From a virus: 64,000 bases of DNA. Where the stretch lies: positions 1 to 64,000 of the IMG/VR virus record IMGVR_UViG_3300034418_007766. One strand, 5' to 3'. The position numbers and the translations under genes were made by a program. The stretch's first letter is position 1; each line of letters begins with the position of its first letter. The notes below the pieces were generated by a model, which saw nothing but the letters and a program-made list of their open reading frames with translations, was not told the origin of the DNA and made no database searches. Positions 38,975 to 46,590 of the stretch are shown in pieces.

Positions 38975-39897
38975 AGTTGTCCCAGTCTAATTAATGTTGC
39001 TGCAAGATTGATTTCAGGATCAACAACTAATGTGTGATCAACTAAACCTTGCTTAATAATTAGCACTGCTTTGTCTTGTTGTTCGTCTGTTCCGAACAGT
39101 TCAATGTTGTCATACAACCAACGATAAATTTCTTCCATTTCTTCTGCTCGCACAGTGCCACACAACAGTTTTCTAGCATCGTGGATCTTGCCTGCTTTGA
39201 ACAGTTCTACCATATCCAGTTTCCAGTCGCTTTCACCTGTGTCGCCTTCTTGCGGACTAACAAGTTTGCCTTCAACTGAATTCATTTGCACCATATTGAT
39301 ACATTTTCTTAAATCAGGATACGTTGCTTTGACATAAGTGTCGAGAGTATCCAAATCCGGAGTAATACCTTCAGTGATGAGAATTTCAGCGACCCTAGCA
39401 GTAAATTCAGTTTGATCGATCTTGGCAATATGGAAACCTTGGCACCTGCTGTGAATAGCCGGAATAATACGGTTAGGATAGTTACAAGTAAGTATGAACC
39501 TAGCAGTAGTATGATATTCTTCCATAACACCACGCAGTGCGGCTTGTGCATTAGGTGACAGATAGTCTGCCTCATCAAGTAATACAACTTTAAAATCTCC
39601 AAATGGAATCATTTGCACAAATGACACAATCTTGTCTCGAACATCATCTACTGAGTTTGTGCGACTTGCGTTGATTTCTAATATGTCTAATGGATTTACA
39701 TCCAGCTCATTAAAAAGTAGTTTAGCAAGAGTAGTTTTACCAATCCCAGCATTGCCACTAAAAAGCAAATGCGGAATAGTTTTGTCTTTGATCCATGTTT
39801 TGACTTGATTTCGTTGTGCGTCATCTCTAAATACATATCCATCAACGGTTTTTGGACGATACTTTTCTACCCATAATTCTTTCAAGTTCTTCTCCAT
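38971..39897 (-). CDS. 44: Clamp loader large subunit (T4 gp44-like)
   Basis: A 308-residue AAA+ ATPase that loads the gp45 clamp. Seen: WVEKYRPKTVDGYVF (the N-terminal RFC box), Walker A SGNAGIGKTTLA near 48-59, Walker B VVLLDEADYLS, sensor 1 ILTCNYPNRI, and the SRC motif (HSRCQ). The start is unusual: ATG 39897 lacks a Shine-Dalgarno sequence, whereas TTG four codons later has GGAGAAG correctly spaced. This TTG aligns with the ATG of the duplicated 5' end at 40024. No gp62 small subunit was recognised in the window. Confidence 0.92.
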   Translation of the reverse strand: MEKNLKELWVEKYRPKTVDGYVFRDDAQRNQVKTWIKDKTIPHLLFSGNAGIGKTTLAKLLFNELDVNPLDILEINASRTNSVDDVRDKIVSFVQMIPFGDFKVVLLDEADYLSPNAQAALRGVMEEYHTTARFILTCNYPNRIIPAIHSRCQGFHIAKIDQTEFTARVAEILITEGITPDLDTLDTYVKATYPDLRKCINMVQMNSVEGKLVSPQEGDTGESDWKLDMVELFKAGKIHDARKLLCGTVRAEEMEEIYRWLYDNIELFGTDEQQDKAVLIIKQGLVDHTLVVDPEINLAATLIRLGQL

Positions 39898-40024
39898 ATT
39901 GCTGTTCGAATTTTTTAATTAGTTGTGCCATCATGGGGCTGTAGTCGTCTTCCATGATTTCTCTGAGACTTACTTTACGCTTCTTCGTCATTGGACGATA
40001 CTTTTCTACCCATAATTCTTTCAT
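39842..40024 (-). CDS. Small ORF built on a duplicated gp44 start (60 aa)
   Basis: Begins MKELWVEKYRP, the same as the clamp-loader N-terminus, then diverges (MTKKRKVSLREIMEDD...). AGGAAG precedes the ATG. The last codons run through the second copy of the repeat in another frame and overlap gp44 by 56 nt. The inserted middle is charged and helical. Either a small gene inserted at the gp44 start or a rearrangement remnant. Confidence 0.55.
   Translation of the reverse strand: MKELWVEKYRPMTKKRKVSLREIMEDDYSPMMAQLIKKFEQQYGEELERIMGRKVSSKNR
39852..39884. repeat. 33-bp direct repeat, copy 1 (inside gp44 5' end)
   Basis: Exact 33-bp match to 39991-40023, 139 bp apart. Encodes the start of gp44 (KELWVEKYRP). 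Confidence 0.9.
39991..40023. repeat. 33-bp direct repeat, copy 2 (start of the small ORF)
   Basis: Exact match to copy 1; here it is the first 11 codons of the small ORF at 39842-40024. Confidence 0.9.
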
Positions 40025-40209
40025 TCTTCTTCCTGTTCCCAATAACGAACGTAAAAGTGTTTGCCACATGCATCAATTTCTGACTGTGGATAACCTTCGC
40101 TCAACAGCCAAGGAAAGATACTTTCATCTTCGCCCAAGTCTGCAGGTAAAGGTTTAGGAAAGCCATATTTCCATCCGCTGGGCGGATCACACATTGTTAC
40201 TTTAGCCAA
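40021..40209 (-). CDS. Hypothetical protein (62 aa)
   Basis: No family recognised. Contains CDPPSGWKYGFPKPLP near the N-terminus and a C-terminal acidic tail. Has its own promoter at 40244-40272. Overlaps its neighbours by 4-8 nt. Confidence 0.55.
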   Translation of the reverse strand: MAKVTMCDPPSGWKYGFPKPLPADLGEDESIFPWLLSEGYPQSEIDACGKHFYVRYWEQEEE

Positions 40210-40447
40210 AACGAGCCTCCGATAGCTTTTCTCTTACTCTACGAGTATACCATGTTTGCGGGTTCTTGTCAATCATTTCAATTAAAAACTGCCAATCTTC
40301 TCGTTCGAACACTTTAACAACATCTGCATCTTTTGTCACAGTGTATCCACGGCTGTTGAGTTCGTCAATAAGTTCTTGATCATCCATTTCGTTGATAACA
40401 TCATCAACATAAACGTCTACATCTACAGTTACAGTCTTATAGCCCAT
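40202..40447 (-). CDS. Hypothetical protein (81 aa)
   Basis: No family recognised. Repeating Val/Asp strand at the start (TVTVDVDVYVDDV), then DDQELIDELNSRGYTV. AGGAGG ribosome-binding site before the ATG. Confidence 0.6.
   Translation of the reverse strand: MGYKTVTVDVDVYVDDVINEMDDQELIDELNSRGYTVTKDADVVKVFEREDWQFLIEMIDKNPQTWYTRRVREKLSEARFG
40244..40272 (-). promoter_or_regulatory. Sigma70-like promoter inside the 81-aa gene
   Basis: On the minus strand, TTGACA (40272-40267), 17-bp spacer, TATACT (40249-40244), about 35 nt before ATG 40209. It could drive the small ORF and the clamp loader. Confidence 0.7.
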
Positions 40448-40558
40448 CTGTGTCCTCCTTGACTTTTTTAGCGATGGTTTTGTGAATACCAGGGTTAACT
40501 TTCATTAGTTTTCCATTTCGGTCTTCACTCCGTGATAGTTTTCTCTGCTAAACTTCAT
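40437..40558 (-). other. Two possible minigenes (17 and 22 codons)
   Basis: In the 120-nt gap: ATG 40558 to TAA 40505 (17 aa, AAGGA upstream), then ATG 40505 (TAATG overlap) to TAA 40437 (22 aa). Coupling and ribosome-binding sites are suggestive, but the products are too short to judge by composition. Confidence 0.3.
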
Positions 40559-40569
40559 ACGACTATCCT

Positions 40570-40752
40570 TTATCTCGGCAAGATTTTCATCCAAAGAAAA
40601 TCAATAAACCACATTTCATCTTTTTTACCAATACTAAACAAACTTCGACCAACATCATACTCAAAATCATTTTCAAGGTAACAAATACTAAAGTGCCATT
40701 CACTATCATAATAGTGACGATAGAAGCTGACCAATTCAAACTTTAGCATCAT
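40570..40752 (-). CDS. Hypothetical protein (60 aa)
   Basis: No family recognised. Aromatic-rich (FYRHYYDSEWHF, MWFIDFLW). Two adjacent ATGs at the start. Confidence 0.5.
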   Translation of the reverse strand: MMLKFELVSFYRHYYDSEWHFSICYLENDFEYDVGRSLFSIGKKDEMWFIDFLWMKILPR

Positions 40753-40811
40753 GTAAACTTCTCCACATCTCTTGCTAACAATAGCAGCCTTTTCTTACGA
40801 AGTCTAGTCAT
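40749..40811 (-). CDS. Possible 20-aa basic peptide
   Basis: ATG 40811 to TGA overlapping the next ATG (ATGATG). Arg/Leu/Lys-rich. It exactly fills the gap between neighbours, but evidence is limited to position. Confidence 0.3.
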   Translation of the reverse strand: MTRLRKKRLLLLARDVEKFT

Positions 40812-40814
40812 TTT

Positions 40815-41285
40815 TTAATCCCACAAATTTTCATAATATTTGCCAAACAGTCTAAAACCATTTGACATACGGTCTTGGTGTGCCTTTGCGCCTTCTTGAT
40901 CCCACTTGTTGTAGTGATAATCTTCCATCCAATCATCACGACACTTTTGTTCAAATGCCCAGATCATTTCGTCCATAACCCAATCCCACCGCTTAAAAAA
41001 TTTGTCAGGAGCAGAACCGTCCTTGTCGAACGCTGACTGTTCTTTTTTAGTCATATGCAATTCTTTAGGCACATGGCTATCGTCTACTATAGGAGCACCG
41101 TGTTTGGTTTCCTTCAACTGTTTTAGCATGGGCAAGATAATAGGAGCAAGTGTATGATCCATACTCCATGTATCATAGTTGTGTATTTTTATCCGCGTCT
41201 TTTGTTTTGGTGAATAACCAAACCATTTGTAAAGCCAATTGTGATAAAACCTATGATTAGGATATGGTCCTATATACACTTTCAT
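40815..41285 (-). CDS. Conserved-looking phage protein of unknown function (156 aa)
   Basis: Trp/Tyr-rich protein with NYDTWSMDHTLAPIILPMLKQL near 37-58 and WDWVMDEMIWAFEQ near 99-112. I recall similar proteins in many T4-like phages, but no function. Overlaps the MazG-like gene by 4 nt. Confidence 0.65.
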   Translation of the reverse strand: MKVYIGPYPNHRFYHNWLYKWFGYSPKQKTRIKIHNYDTWSMDHTLAPIILPMLKQLKETKHGAPIVDDSHVPKELHMTKKEQSAFDKDGSAPDKFFKRWDWVMDEMIWAFEQKCRDDWMEDYHYNKWDQEGAKAHQDRMSNGFRLFGKYYENLWD

Positions 41286-41560
41286 TTAATCAGCGAGCTC
41301 CATACTTTTAGTTTTTCTAATTTTACGTCTGCTCGATTCTGTAATTCGATCCAGTCTGTGATTCCATGTTCAACCATCAGTTCCATCATACAAAATACAT
41401 CACCTAGTTCTTCTACTAGTTTAACACGCTGTTCCTCTTCAATCAAGTCTAAAGTTTCATACTTGCGCATTATTTTACTACAACGTTGTGTAAGTTCACC
41501 ACATTCTTCCATTGTGATTGTCATCAACTGCTGTAGTGTGTTTATAGGATTATTTTGCAA
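41282..41560 (-). CDS. mazG: MazG-like nucleotide pyrophosphohydrolase
   Basis: Short all-alpha NTP pyrophosphatase: EECGELTQ near 18-25 and EELGDVF near 50-56 give the paired E-x-x-E / E-x-x-D metal sites. Phage MazG proteins act on nucleotides, possibly (p)ppGpp or dNTPs; the substrate is unsettled. Length 92 aa. Confidence 0.8.
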   Translation of the reverse strand: MQNNPINTLQQLMTITMEECGELTQRCSKIMRKYETLDLIEEEQRVKLVEELGDVFCMMELMVEHGITDWIELQNRADVKLEKLKVWSSLIK

Positions 41561-42077
41561 TACCTAACTCCTTGTAAACCATTTGCACACCTTTAGCTTG
41601 GAAGTATGCATCTGCTAGTGCATTGTGTAAATCACTTTGCATTGCTTTACGTGGATCAACTTTTGCCATAGCAAACAATGTTCTACTATCTCGCACCTGC
41701 CAAAACTGCCAAGGGATATTTTTGTTACGTTGTCTTAGCATGTCTTCTATAATTGTAATATCAAAGCCATAGCCATGTCCCCAAAGCACATCAACATTGC
41801 TCATCCATTTAGGCAAACTATCAAGAAAAGTATCGATATGATCTCGTCCTTCTGTGCCAAATGCTTCTTCTTGCACTTTTGCATCTTGTGTTGCCCACCA
41901 AGCAATAGTATCATCATTTACACTGCGATCTTGGCTATCTAAGTCTAGTTTATAGTAAAACTCACTGTGAGGTTCGCTATCATTGTTTGGGTCAAACTTT
42001 ACACCGCCTACAGTTAATACAGATGCTCTAGGAGTTACATCAAGTGTTTCTAAGTCAATCATTGCGTGAGTAGCCAT
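41550..42077 (-). CDS. DEDD-family 3'-5' exonuclease
   Basis: MIDLETLDV (exo I, D8/E10), HGYGFDITII (exo II) and HNALADAYFQA (exo III with D near 157) match small DnaQ-like / Rv2179c-like exoribonucleases and, more distantly, T4 DexA. At 175 residues it is shorter than DexA (227). Substrate could be RNA or DNA. Confidence 0.8.
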   Translation of the reverse strand: MATHAMIDLETLDVTPRASVLTVGGVKFDPNNDSEPHSEFYYKLDLDSQDRSVNDDTIAWWATQDAKVQEEAFGTEGRDHIDTFLDSLPKWMSNVDVLWGHGYGFDITIIEDMLRQRNKNIPWQFWQVRDSRTLFAMAKVDPRKAMQSDLHNALADAYFQAKGVQMVYKELGIAK

Positions 42078-42274
42078 TAAAAGTTTTCCTCTATTTGTTT
42101 AATGTGTTTACACTTTTTAAAAGCAGGACAATCACAACTAAAGCCTGCGTTTTGCATTTCGATTTTATATTCAGTGCCTTTGCTGCCGACAGCAGACCAC
42201 ACTGTGCCTACTGCCCAGTGATTTTTAGTGTTTATAATTTCGCTTGGATAAACTTTTAGTCCGTATTTAGACAT
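42077..42274 (-). CDS. SWIM zinc-finger protein (65 aa)
   Basis: C-terminal FSCDCPAFKKCKHIKQIE gives the C-x-C-x(n)-C-x-H SWIM motif, which binds zinc and usually DNA or proteins. First gene behind a strong promoter framed by a 14-bp inverted repeat; may regulate its own promoter (speculation). Confidence 0.7.
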   Translation of the reverse strand: MSKYGLKVYPSEIINTKNHWAVGTVWSAVGSKGTEYKIEMQNAGFSCDCPAFKKCKHIKQIEENF

Positions 42275-42278
42275 AGCC

Positions 42279-42325
42279 CACTCTGTGTTGTTACAATACT
42301 TTTATAGCACAAACAACACAGAGTG
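42279..42325. promoter_or_regulatory. 14-bp perfect inverted repeat flanking a promoter -10 box (operator candidate)
   Basis: Arms 42279-42292 and 42312-42325 (CACTCTGTGTTGTT and its complement) are separated by 19 bp that include the -10 box. One arm overlaps the end of the -35 and the spacer; the other lies in the leader next to the ATG. Either an operator bound by a dimeric regulator or a leader/read-through hairpin. Confidence 0.65.
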
Positions 42326-42329
42326 TCAA
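42301..42329 (-). promoter_or_regulatory. Sigma70-like promoter for the SWIM/exonuclease/MazG genes
   Basis: On the minus strand, consensus TTGACA (42329-42324), 17-bp spacer, TATAAA (42306-42301). About 27 nt to ATG 42274. Confidence 0.8.
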
Positions 42330-42332
42330 CCA

Positions 42333-43019
42333 TTATTCCCTATTTCCAAGTAGTGATAATAACAATTGGAAAAGGTTTACAAAATCTAAGTATAAACTTA
42401 ATGCCATTTGCACACCATACTTTTCTGCTACTTCCATGCTGGGTGCAGAAAGGTATAAGTTCTTTGCAGTTTGTGTATCCCATGCTGTCATACCTACAAA
42501 AATAAGCACACCAATGATACTGATAGCAAAAGCAAATGCACTACTTGCTAGAAAGATATTTACAATACTAGCAATAATAATGCCAATCAAGCCTACAATG
42601 AGAAAACTACCTATTGTGGTGAGGTCACGTTTTGTAGTGTATCCGTAGAGACTGGCGGCTGCGAATGTTGCTGCTGTGATAAAAAATACTTGAGCTATAC
42701 TCATCGCTGTATACACCACAAAGATAGTGCTCATACTTACACCCATTACTGCTGTAAATGCATAGTAAAAACGTGTAATGCCCTGTAGGCTCCAGTTTTG
42801 TCCTGCAAAGCCATAATATAAAATCATACCTAGCGGGGCAAACATAAACAGCCACATAAGGCTGCCCATACTATATACCATACCTGTTGTATAAACAAGG
42901 TAGGCAATAAAACCACTCACTGCTAATCCTGTAGCGGTGTGGTTATACATATTGATCATAAATTTACGCAAGCCTTCGTCGTATGCTTGACTTGCAATAT
43001 TTGCGGTTCTTGCTACCAT
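42333..43019 (-). CDS. Bax inhibitor-1/YccA-like membrane protein
   Basis: A 228-residue protein with about seven transmembrane segments from residue 31 on, and C-terminal FVGMTAWDTQTAKNLY, the hallmark of the Bax inhibitor-1 (TMBIM) family, followed by ALSLYLDFVNLFQLLL. The E. coli relatives YccA and YbhL sit in the inner membrane, and YccA binds and restrains FtsH protease. A phage copy might protect membrane or regulatory proteins from FtsH (inference). Confidence 0.9.
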   Translation of the reverse strand: MVARTANIASQAYDEGLRKFMINMYNHTATGLAVSGFIAYLVYTTGMVYSMGSLMWLFMFAPLGMILYYGFAGQNWSLQGITRFYYAFTAVMGVSMSTIFVVYTAMSIAQVFFITAATFAAASLYGYTTKRDLTTIGSFLIVGLIGIIIASIVNIFLASSAFAFAISIIGVLIFVGMTAWDTQTAKNLYLSAPSMEVAEKYGVQMALSLYLDFVNLFQLLLSLLGNRE

Positions 43020-43020
43020 A

Positions 43021-43380
43021 TTAGTCTCCTATAAACTGTGCAAGTTCTGGAGCCTTCCATCCTTCTGGCTTCAATACCTTGCCATCTTCACGCTTACGAA
43101 CTTTGCCTGTTTCTGGATCAATCTTAGCAAAGTTTGTATCCATTACTTCTTTCCAAGCACCTTCGCCATCGTAGCCACCAGCACGTATAGCACCCATAGT
43201 AACAACAAGAATATCGATTAGTGCATCTAGTTGTTCTACACGATCATCTGCTGCAATAGCATCTGCAAGTTCGTTGTATTCTTCTGCAATAAGACTGAGA
43301 TACATATCATAGTTTGCTTCTGATGGCTCTTGATCACACGCTGAGCCAAAGCGTTCAATATCTGCAAATGGATTTGTCAT
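43021..43380 (-). CDS. PRA-PH/MazG-superfamily pyrophosphohydrolase-like protein
   Basis: EEYNELADAI near 33-42 and LIDILVVTMGAI near 53-64 give the acidic helices of all-alpha NTP pyrophosphatases of the phosphoribosyl-ATP pyrophosphohydrolase type; the C-terminal half (TNFAKIDPETGKVRKREDGK) is also typical of phage members. Second such enzyme in the window. Confidence 0.75.
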   Translation of the reverse strand: MTNPFADIERFGSACDQEPSEANYDMYLSLIAEEYNELADAIAADDRVEQLDALIDILVVTMGAIRAGGYDGEGAWKEVMDTNFAKIDPETGKVRKREDGKVLKPEGWKAPELAQFIGD

Positions 43381-43737
43381 TTACACCTCATCGGCCATAT
43401 ATACATCTTCAGGCTTATCTACACTAAACGCAAGAATACAATCTGCATCAATCATACGCAATTCAGTCTCGCCTTCGCCTTCGTTAATGTTTACACCTCT
43501 TGTCCAACGACCGTGTTCGACTAAAATCCAATCGCCAACATTATATTCATCCTTGTTATTAGGACCTTTACTATGCACTTGTCCCCAACGTGGATAAATG
43601 CCTCGTGATTGACCGTTGTCGTCTACAATGATCAAGCCACTTTTTGTTTTTTGTTCACCAAAATACATATTTTTTACAATTACCCTATCTCCAATAGGAG
43701 TTAGCTTACCGCTAATAGTATTTAGATTGATAGCCAT
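43381..43737 (-). CDS. groES: GroES-like co-chaperonin (T4 gp31-like role)
   Basis: LTPIGDRVIVKNMY (about 12-25) and KSGLIIVDDNGQ (the mobile-loop region), then NVGDWILVEHGRWT, match GroES/gp31 proteins. At 118 residues it is longer than cellular GroES (about 97), as is usual for phage co-chaperonins fitted to folding of the capsid protein by host GroEL. Confidence 0.85.
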   Translation of the reverse strand: MAINLNTISGKLTPIGDRVIVKNMYFGEQKTKSGLIIVDDNGQSRGIYPRWGQVHSKGPNNKDEYNVGDWILVEHGRWTRGVNINEGEGETELRMIDADCILAFSVDKPEDVYMADEV

Positions 43738-44141
43738 TATTCACCTTTTCTAATAAAATTTCCATCTTCGTCTTCGATCCATTCTGGTTCTTCAGATTTG
43801 GTTTCAGTTTTAGTTTTTGTTGTTGTAGTAGCTTTAGGTTTTGGTGCAGGATCTTCTACAACTGGTTCTGCATCAAATTCTTCAAATTCTTCAACTTCAC
43901 TTTTAGATAGTGCAGTTTCCTTAACAACTACTTCGTTTCTCATACCAGTAGTAGACTTGTAGTAGTCTTTAAGCACGTCTTCCCTTTTTCTAATGATTTT
44001 GCCACCTGGACCTAACATATCACCACGTGCATTGACTTTTGCATTTCCTACAGCAGGTGTTAGTTCGTTTCGACTAATCAGTAGATCAAGGTCAACTTGT
44101 TTACCTCTAGCTGTCCTGTATATCTTGCGACCTTGAGCCAT
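43737..44141 (-). CDS. Conserved-looking phage protein (134 aa), acidic tail
   Basis: N-terminal GRKIYRTARGKQVDLDLLI and VNARGDMLGPGGKIIRKRED, then a Thr/Lys/Glu-rich disordered tail. Similar proteins occur beside GroES in marine T4-like phages (recollection). Function unknown. Overlaps groES by 1 nt. Confidence 0.6.
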   Translation of the reverse strand: MAQGRKIYRTARGKQVDLDLLISRNELTPAVGNAKVNARGDMLGPGGKIIRKREDVLKDYYKSTTGMRNEVVVKETALSKSEVEEFEEFDAEPVVEDPAPKPKATTTTKTKTETKSEEPEWIEDEDGNFIRKGE

Positions 44142-44155
44142 TTTATCTCCTTTTG

Positions 44156-46030
44156 TTAATTACTTATCACTGGTTTTGCTTTGCAACGCCAGTATCGACT
44201 TTTTCTATCCCAATGATAAGCCTTTTGATACCATAGGACTGGATCCATTTTTTCAGTGTCATGATGATCAATTTCTATAACATCATTATTTATACCCAAC
44301 ATATTTTGTGCCACTGCTTTTTTAACATTTACCTGTATTGGATATTGTGTATCTCTATCACGGGTCATTAACACATTAAGCTCTACAATGTCTTCTACAT
44401 GGTCTAAATCATAACAATCATTTAAAAATTGTATTAGATCTTTCTTATATTGCTCTTTGTTATCATGTAGCACACAACTACTTGCACCTTTATATTCCCA
44501 GTAAATATCGTCGTCTCCTAAAACTTTTCTGCCCCAAAGTTTTTGATTGTTATATGTATCAATATGATGTTGTTCTGTTAATCTATATTCTTTGTGCAAT
44601 AGTGTGTTTGGATTTTGCACAATCCAACTGCGCAAGTCTTCAAAGAAGTCTGTTTCACGAATGCCTTTAGTTGCAAGATATTTTGCTAGGTAATGTCCCC
44701 ATCCATAGTAATACATTAATATTGCAACCCAACTAAACATAAAGCCTTGTAACACAGTTTCCCAGTCTGCCGTTCTTGTGCTAACCACTGCACCTGTGTA
44801 TTCAAAGATATAATTTTCAATATCATCTTCACGCAAATAAAAAGTATCTAATGGTATTTCTTTTACACCCATGTCATAACGTTTTTGATATTCTGCATTA
44901 CCCATTGTAGCATTGTAAGTAATTACAAGTGGATGTATCATCAAGTAACTGTCTTGGCCTAAGTCTATTAGCTTTTGCACATTTTCTTTTAAACTGTCAT
45001 AGGTTTCTTCTGGCATTGGCCAAATAAGTTCACTATATGTAGGAATATCTTCTGCTTTATATTTTTCTAAATATTGTGCGACTTGATCGTCATTGATGTT
45101 AAAACGTTCACTTGCTGCCAGTGTTGGATCATTGAAACTTTGCATAGCAAATGTAACACCTTTGAAAATATTTACTGGCGCACGTTTGTTCATCATTGCT
45201 ATTTCAAAGTTTCTATCTACATTGTTTTTTGCCCATGTTGCATCAAACCATTTAGGATAACCATACTTTGCTTTGGTGTCTAAAACTATTTGAGTAAGTT
45301 CTACATCACGTTTAAGCAATCCCCAGTTGCTATCACATACACTTACATACTCTATTTTATTTTTGCCCATCCATTCTATTTCTTGACGACAGCGTTCCAT
45401 ATCAAACAGGGTTAATTTGTTCCAATAACTGTCTCCAATATCACAAAATGCACAGTGATACGGACAACCACGTAAACTTTCCCAAGTAACTTGCCAAAGT
45501 GTATCTTCTGGATACTTTGCCATAATAGGCTCGTAAAACCCTTCTAGTATAGGACTAGGAATATCTGCTACACTTTTTCTACGTATTGCAGGATTTGGCA
45601 TGTGTGTTCTTGTTTGGGTATGCACAATACAGTCATACTCGCCAAGTGGTCTAGCAAGTATTTCTTTCATGGCATCTTCACCTTCACCATGCACTGCTAC
45701 ATCAAAGTCAGGATATTTTTCAAAAAAGTTTTTATCTCTTTTATCAATCTGTGGTCCACCAGTAACAATAATACAATCTGGATGCAAGCTCTTTACTGCT
45801 TTTGCAAGTTGTAGATTATATTCCCAATTCCAAATATAACTACTCATGACAACCATTTTAGGATTTATCATTCTTAGTGCATATTCATTAGGCTTTGGTT
45901 TTTCAATCAAAACATCCATTAAGTTCCAATTGTCATTTTTTCCATAACACCATTGATATCCAACAGCAAGAGGTAAGAATTTATTAGGACCGTAGGCATC
46001 ACTTGCTTGAACTAAGTAAATGTTATTCAT
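44156..46030 (-). CDS. B12-binding-domain radical SAM protein
   Basis: A 624-residue enzyme. N-terminal cobalamin-binding-like domain (about 50-140) with VVMSSYIWNWEYN and VTGGPQID and AVHGEGEDA; the radical SAM core starts at CPYHCAFC (C-x3-C-x2-C near 187-194), followed by EYVSVCDSNWG. The C-terminal about 230 residues carry no motif I know. B12-radical SAM enzymes often do methylations or ring changes; the substrate is unknown. It follows the Pol III alpha fragment with a 4-nt overlap. Confidence 0.85.
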   Translation of the reverse strand: MNNIYLVQASDAYGPNKFLPLAVGYQWCYGKNDNWNLMDVLIEKPKPNEYALRMINPKMVVMSSYIWNWEYNLQLAKAVKSLHPDCIIVTGGPQIDKRDKNFFEKYPDFDVAVHGEGEDAMKEILARPLGEYDCIVHTQTRTHMPNPAIRRKSVADIPSPILEGFYEPIMAKYPEDTLWQVTWESLRGCPYHCAFCDIGDSYWNKLTLFDMERCRQEIEWMGKNKIEYVSVCDSNWGLLKRDVELTQIVLDTKAKYGYPKWFDATWAKNNVDRNFEIAMMNKRAPVNIFKGVTFAMQSFNDPTLAASERFNINDDQVAQYLEKYKAEDIPTYSELIWPMPEETYDSLKENVQKLIDLGQDSYLMIHPLVITYNATMGNAEYQKRYDMGVKEIPLDTFYLREDDIENYIFEYTGAVVSTRTADWETVLQGFMFSWVAILMYYYGWGHYLAKYLATKGIRETDFFEDLRSWIVQNPNTLLHKEYRLTEQHHIDTYNNQKLWGRKVLGDDDIYWEYKGASSCVLHDNKEQYKKDLIQFLNDCYDLDHVEDIVELNVLMTRDRDTQYPIQVNVKKAVAQNMLGINNDVIEIDHHDTEKMDPVLWYQKAYHWDRKSRYWRCKAKPVISN

Positions 46031-46584
46031 CTTAAAAACTCTCTCCAGTCGAGATTATATTTAATTGAATCTATACGATGCACGCCTATCAAATACAGCA
46101 CATAACTTGCTACACTTGATCCACGTCCTACACCCCATACAATGTTATTCTCACGCATAAAGTCTACAAGATAAACCATATAGCGTAGCAAGTCTGTCAT
46201 ACCACGATCTAAAAACGCTTTCCATTCTTCAGTAACTCGTTTCCATTCTTCAGTATGTCTAAGTTCGTCATTTGGTTCTACTTGTAAGTTCTCTGCAAGT
46301 TTTGCAAATAGATAAACTGTAATATCTAAGTTCTTGTATTCATCAGGCATAAACCATTCACTTTGACATACACCGTCAAAAGTCTTTTGATCTACATCCA
46401 GTGGAATATATTTTTGCAATGGACTCAAACCTTGCGCTTCCATTGCACTATTAAATTTTTCTATCTCGTCATTAGGATTACACAATACCACATGAATCTT
46501 GTCTGATTGACCTGAATAAATCATATCAATCAAGTCTCGATTTGTAAATCGTGGGATACCTAGTTCGTCTGTCTTCATTAGCAT
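46027..46584 (-). CDS. DNA polymerase III alpha-like fragment (185 aa)
   Basis: The last 40 residues (VWGVGRGSSVASYVLYLIG and then DSIKYNLDWREFL) match the bacterial Pol III alpha palm segment 'GPGRGSAAGSLVAY...DP..Y.LLFERFL'. The remainder resembles the segment before the palm. No PHP domain and no later palm acids, so it cannot be a polymerase alone. The same truncated form is, as I recall, annotated in other marine T4-like phages, so it may have a retained role. Promoter -10 abuts the ATG; no ribosome-binding site. Confidence 0.75.
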   Translation of the reverse strand: MLMKTDELGIPRFTNRDLIDMIYSGQSDKIHVVLCNPNDEIEKFNSAMEAQGLSPLQKYIPLDVDQKTFDGVCQSEWFMPDEYKNLDITVYLFAKLAENLQVEPNDELRHTEEWKRVTEEWKAFLDRGMTDLLRYMVYLVDFMRENNIVWGVGRGSSVASYVLYLIGVHRIDSIKYNLDWREFLR

Positions 46585-46590
46585 TAAGTA

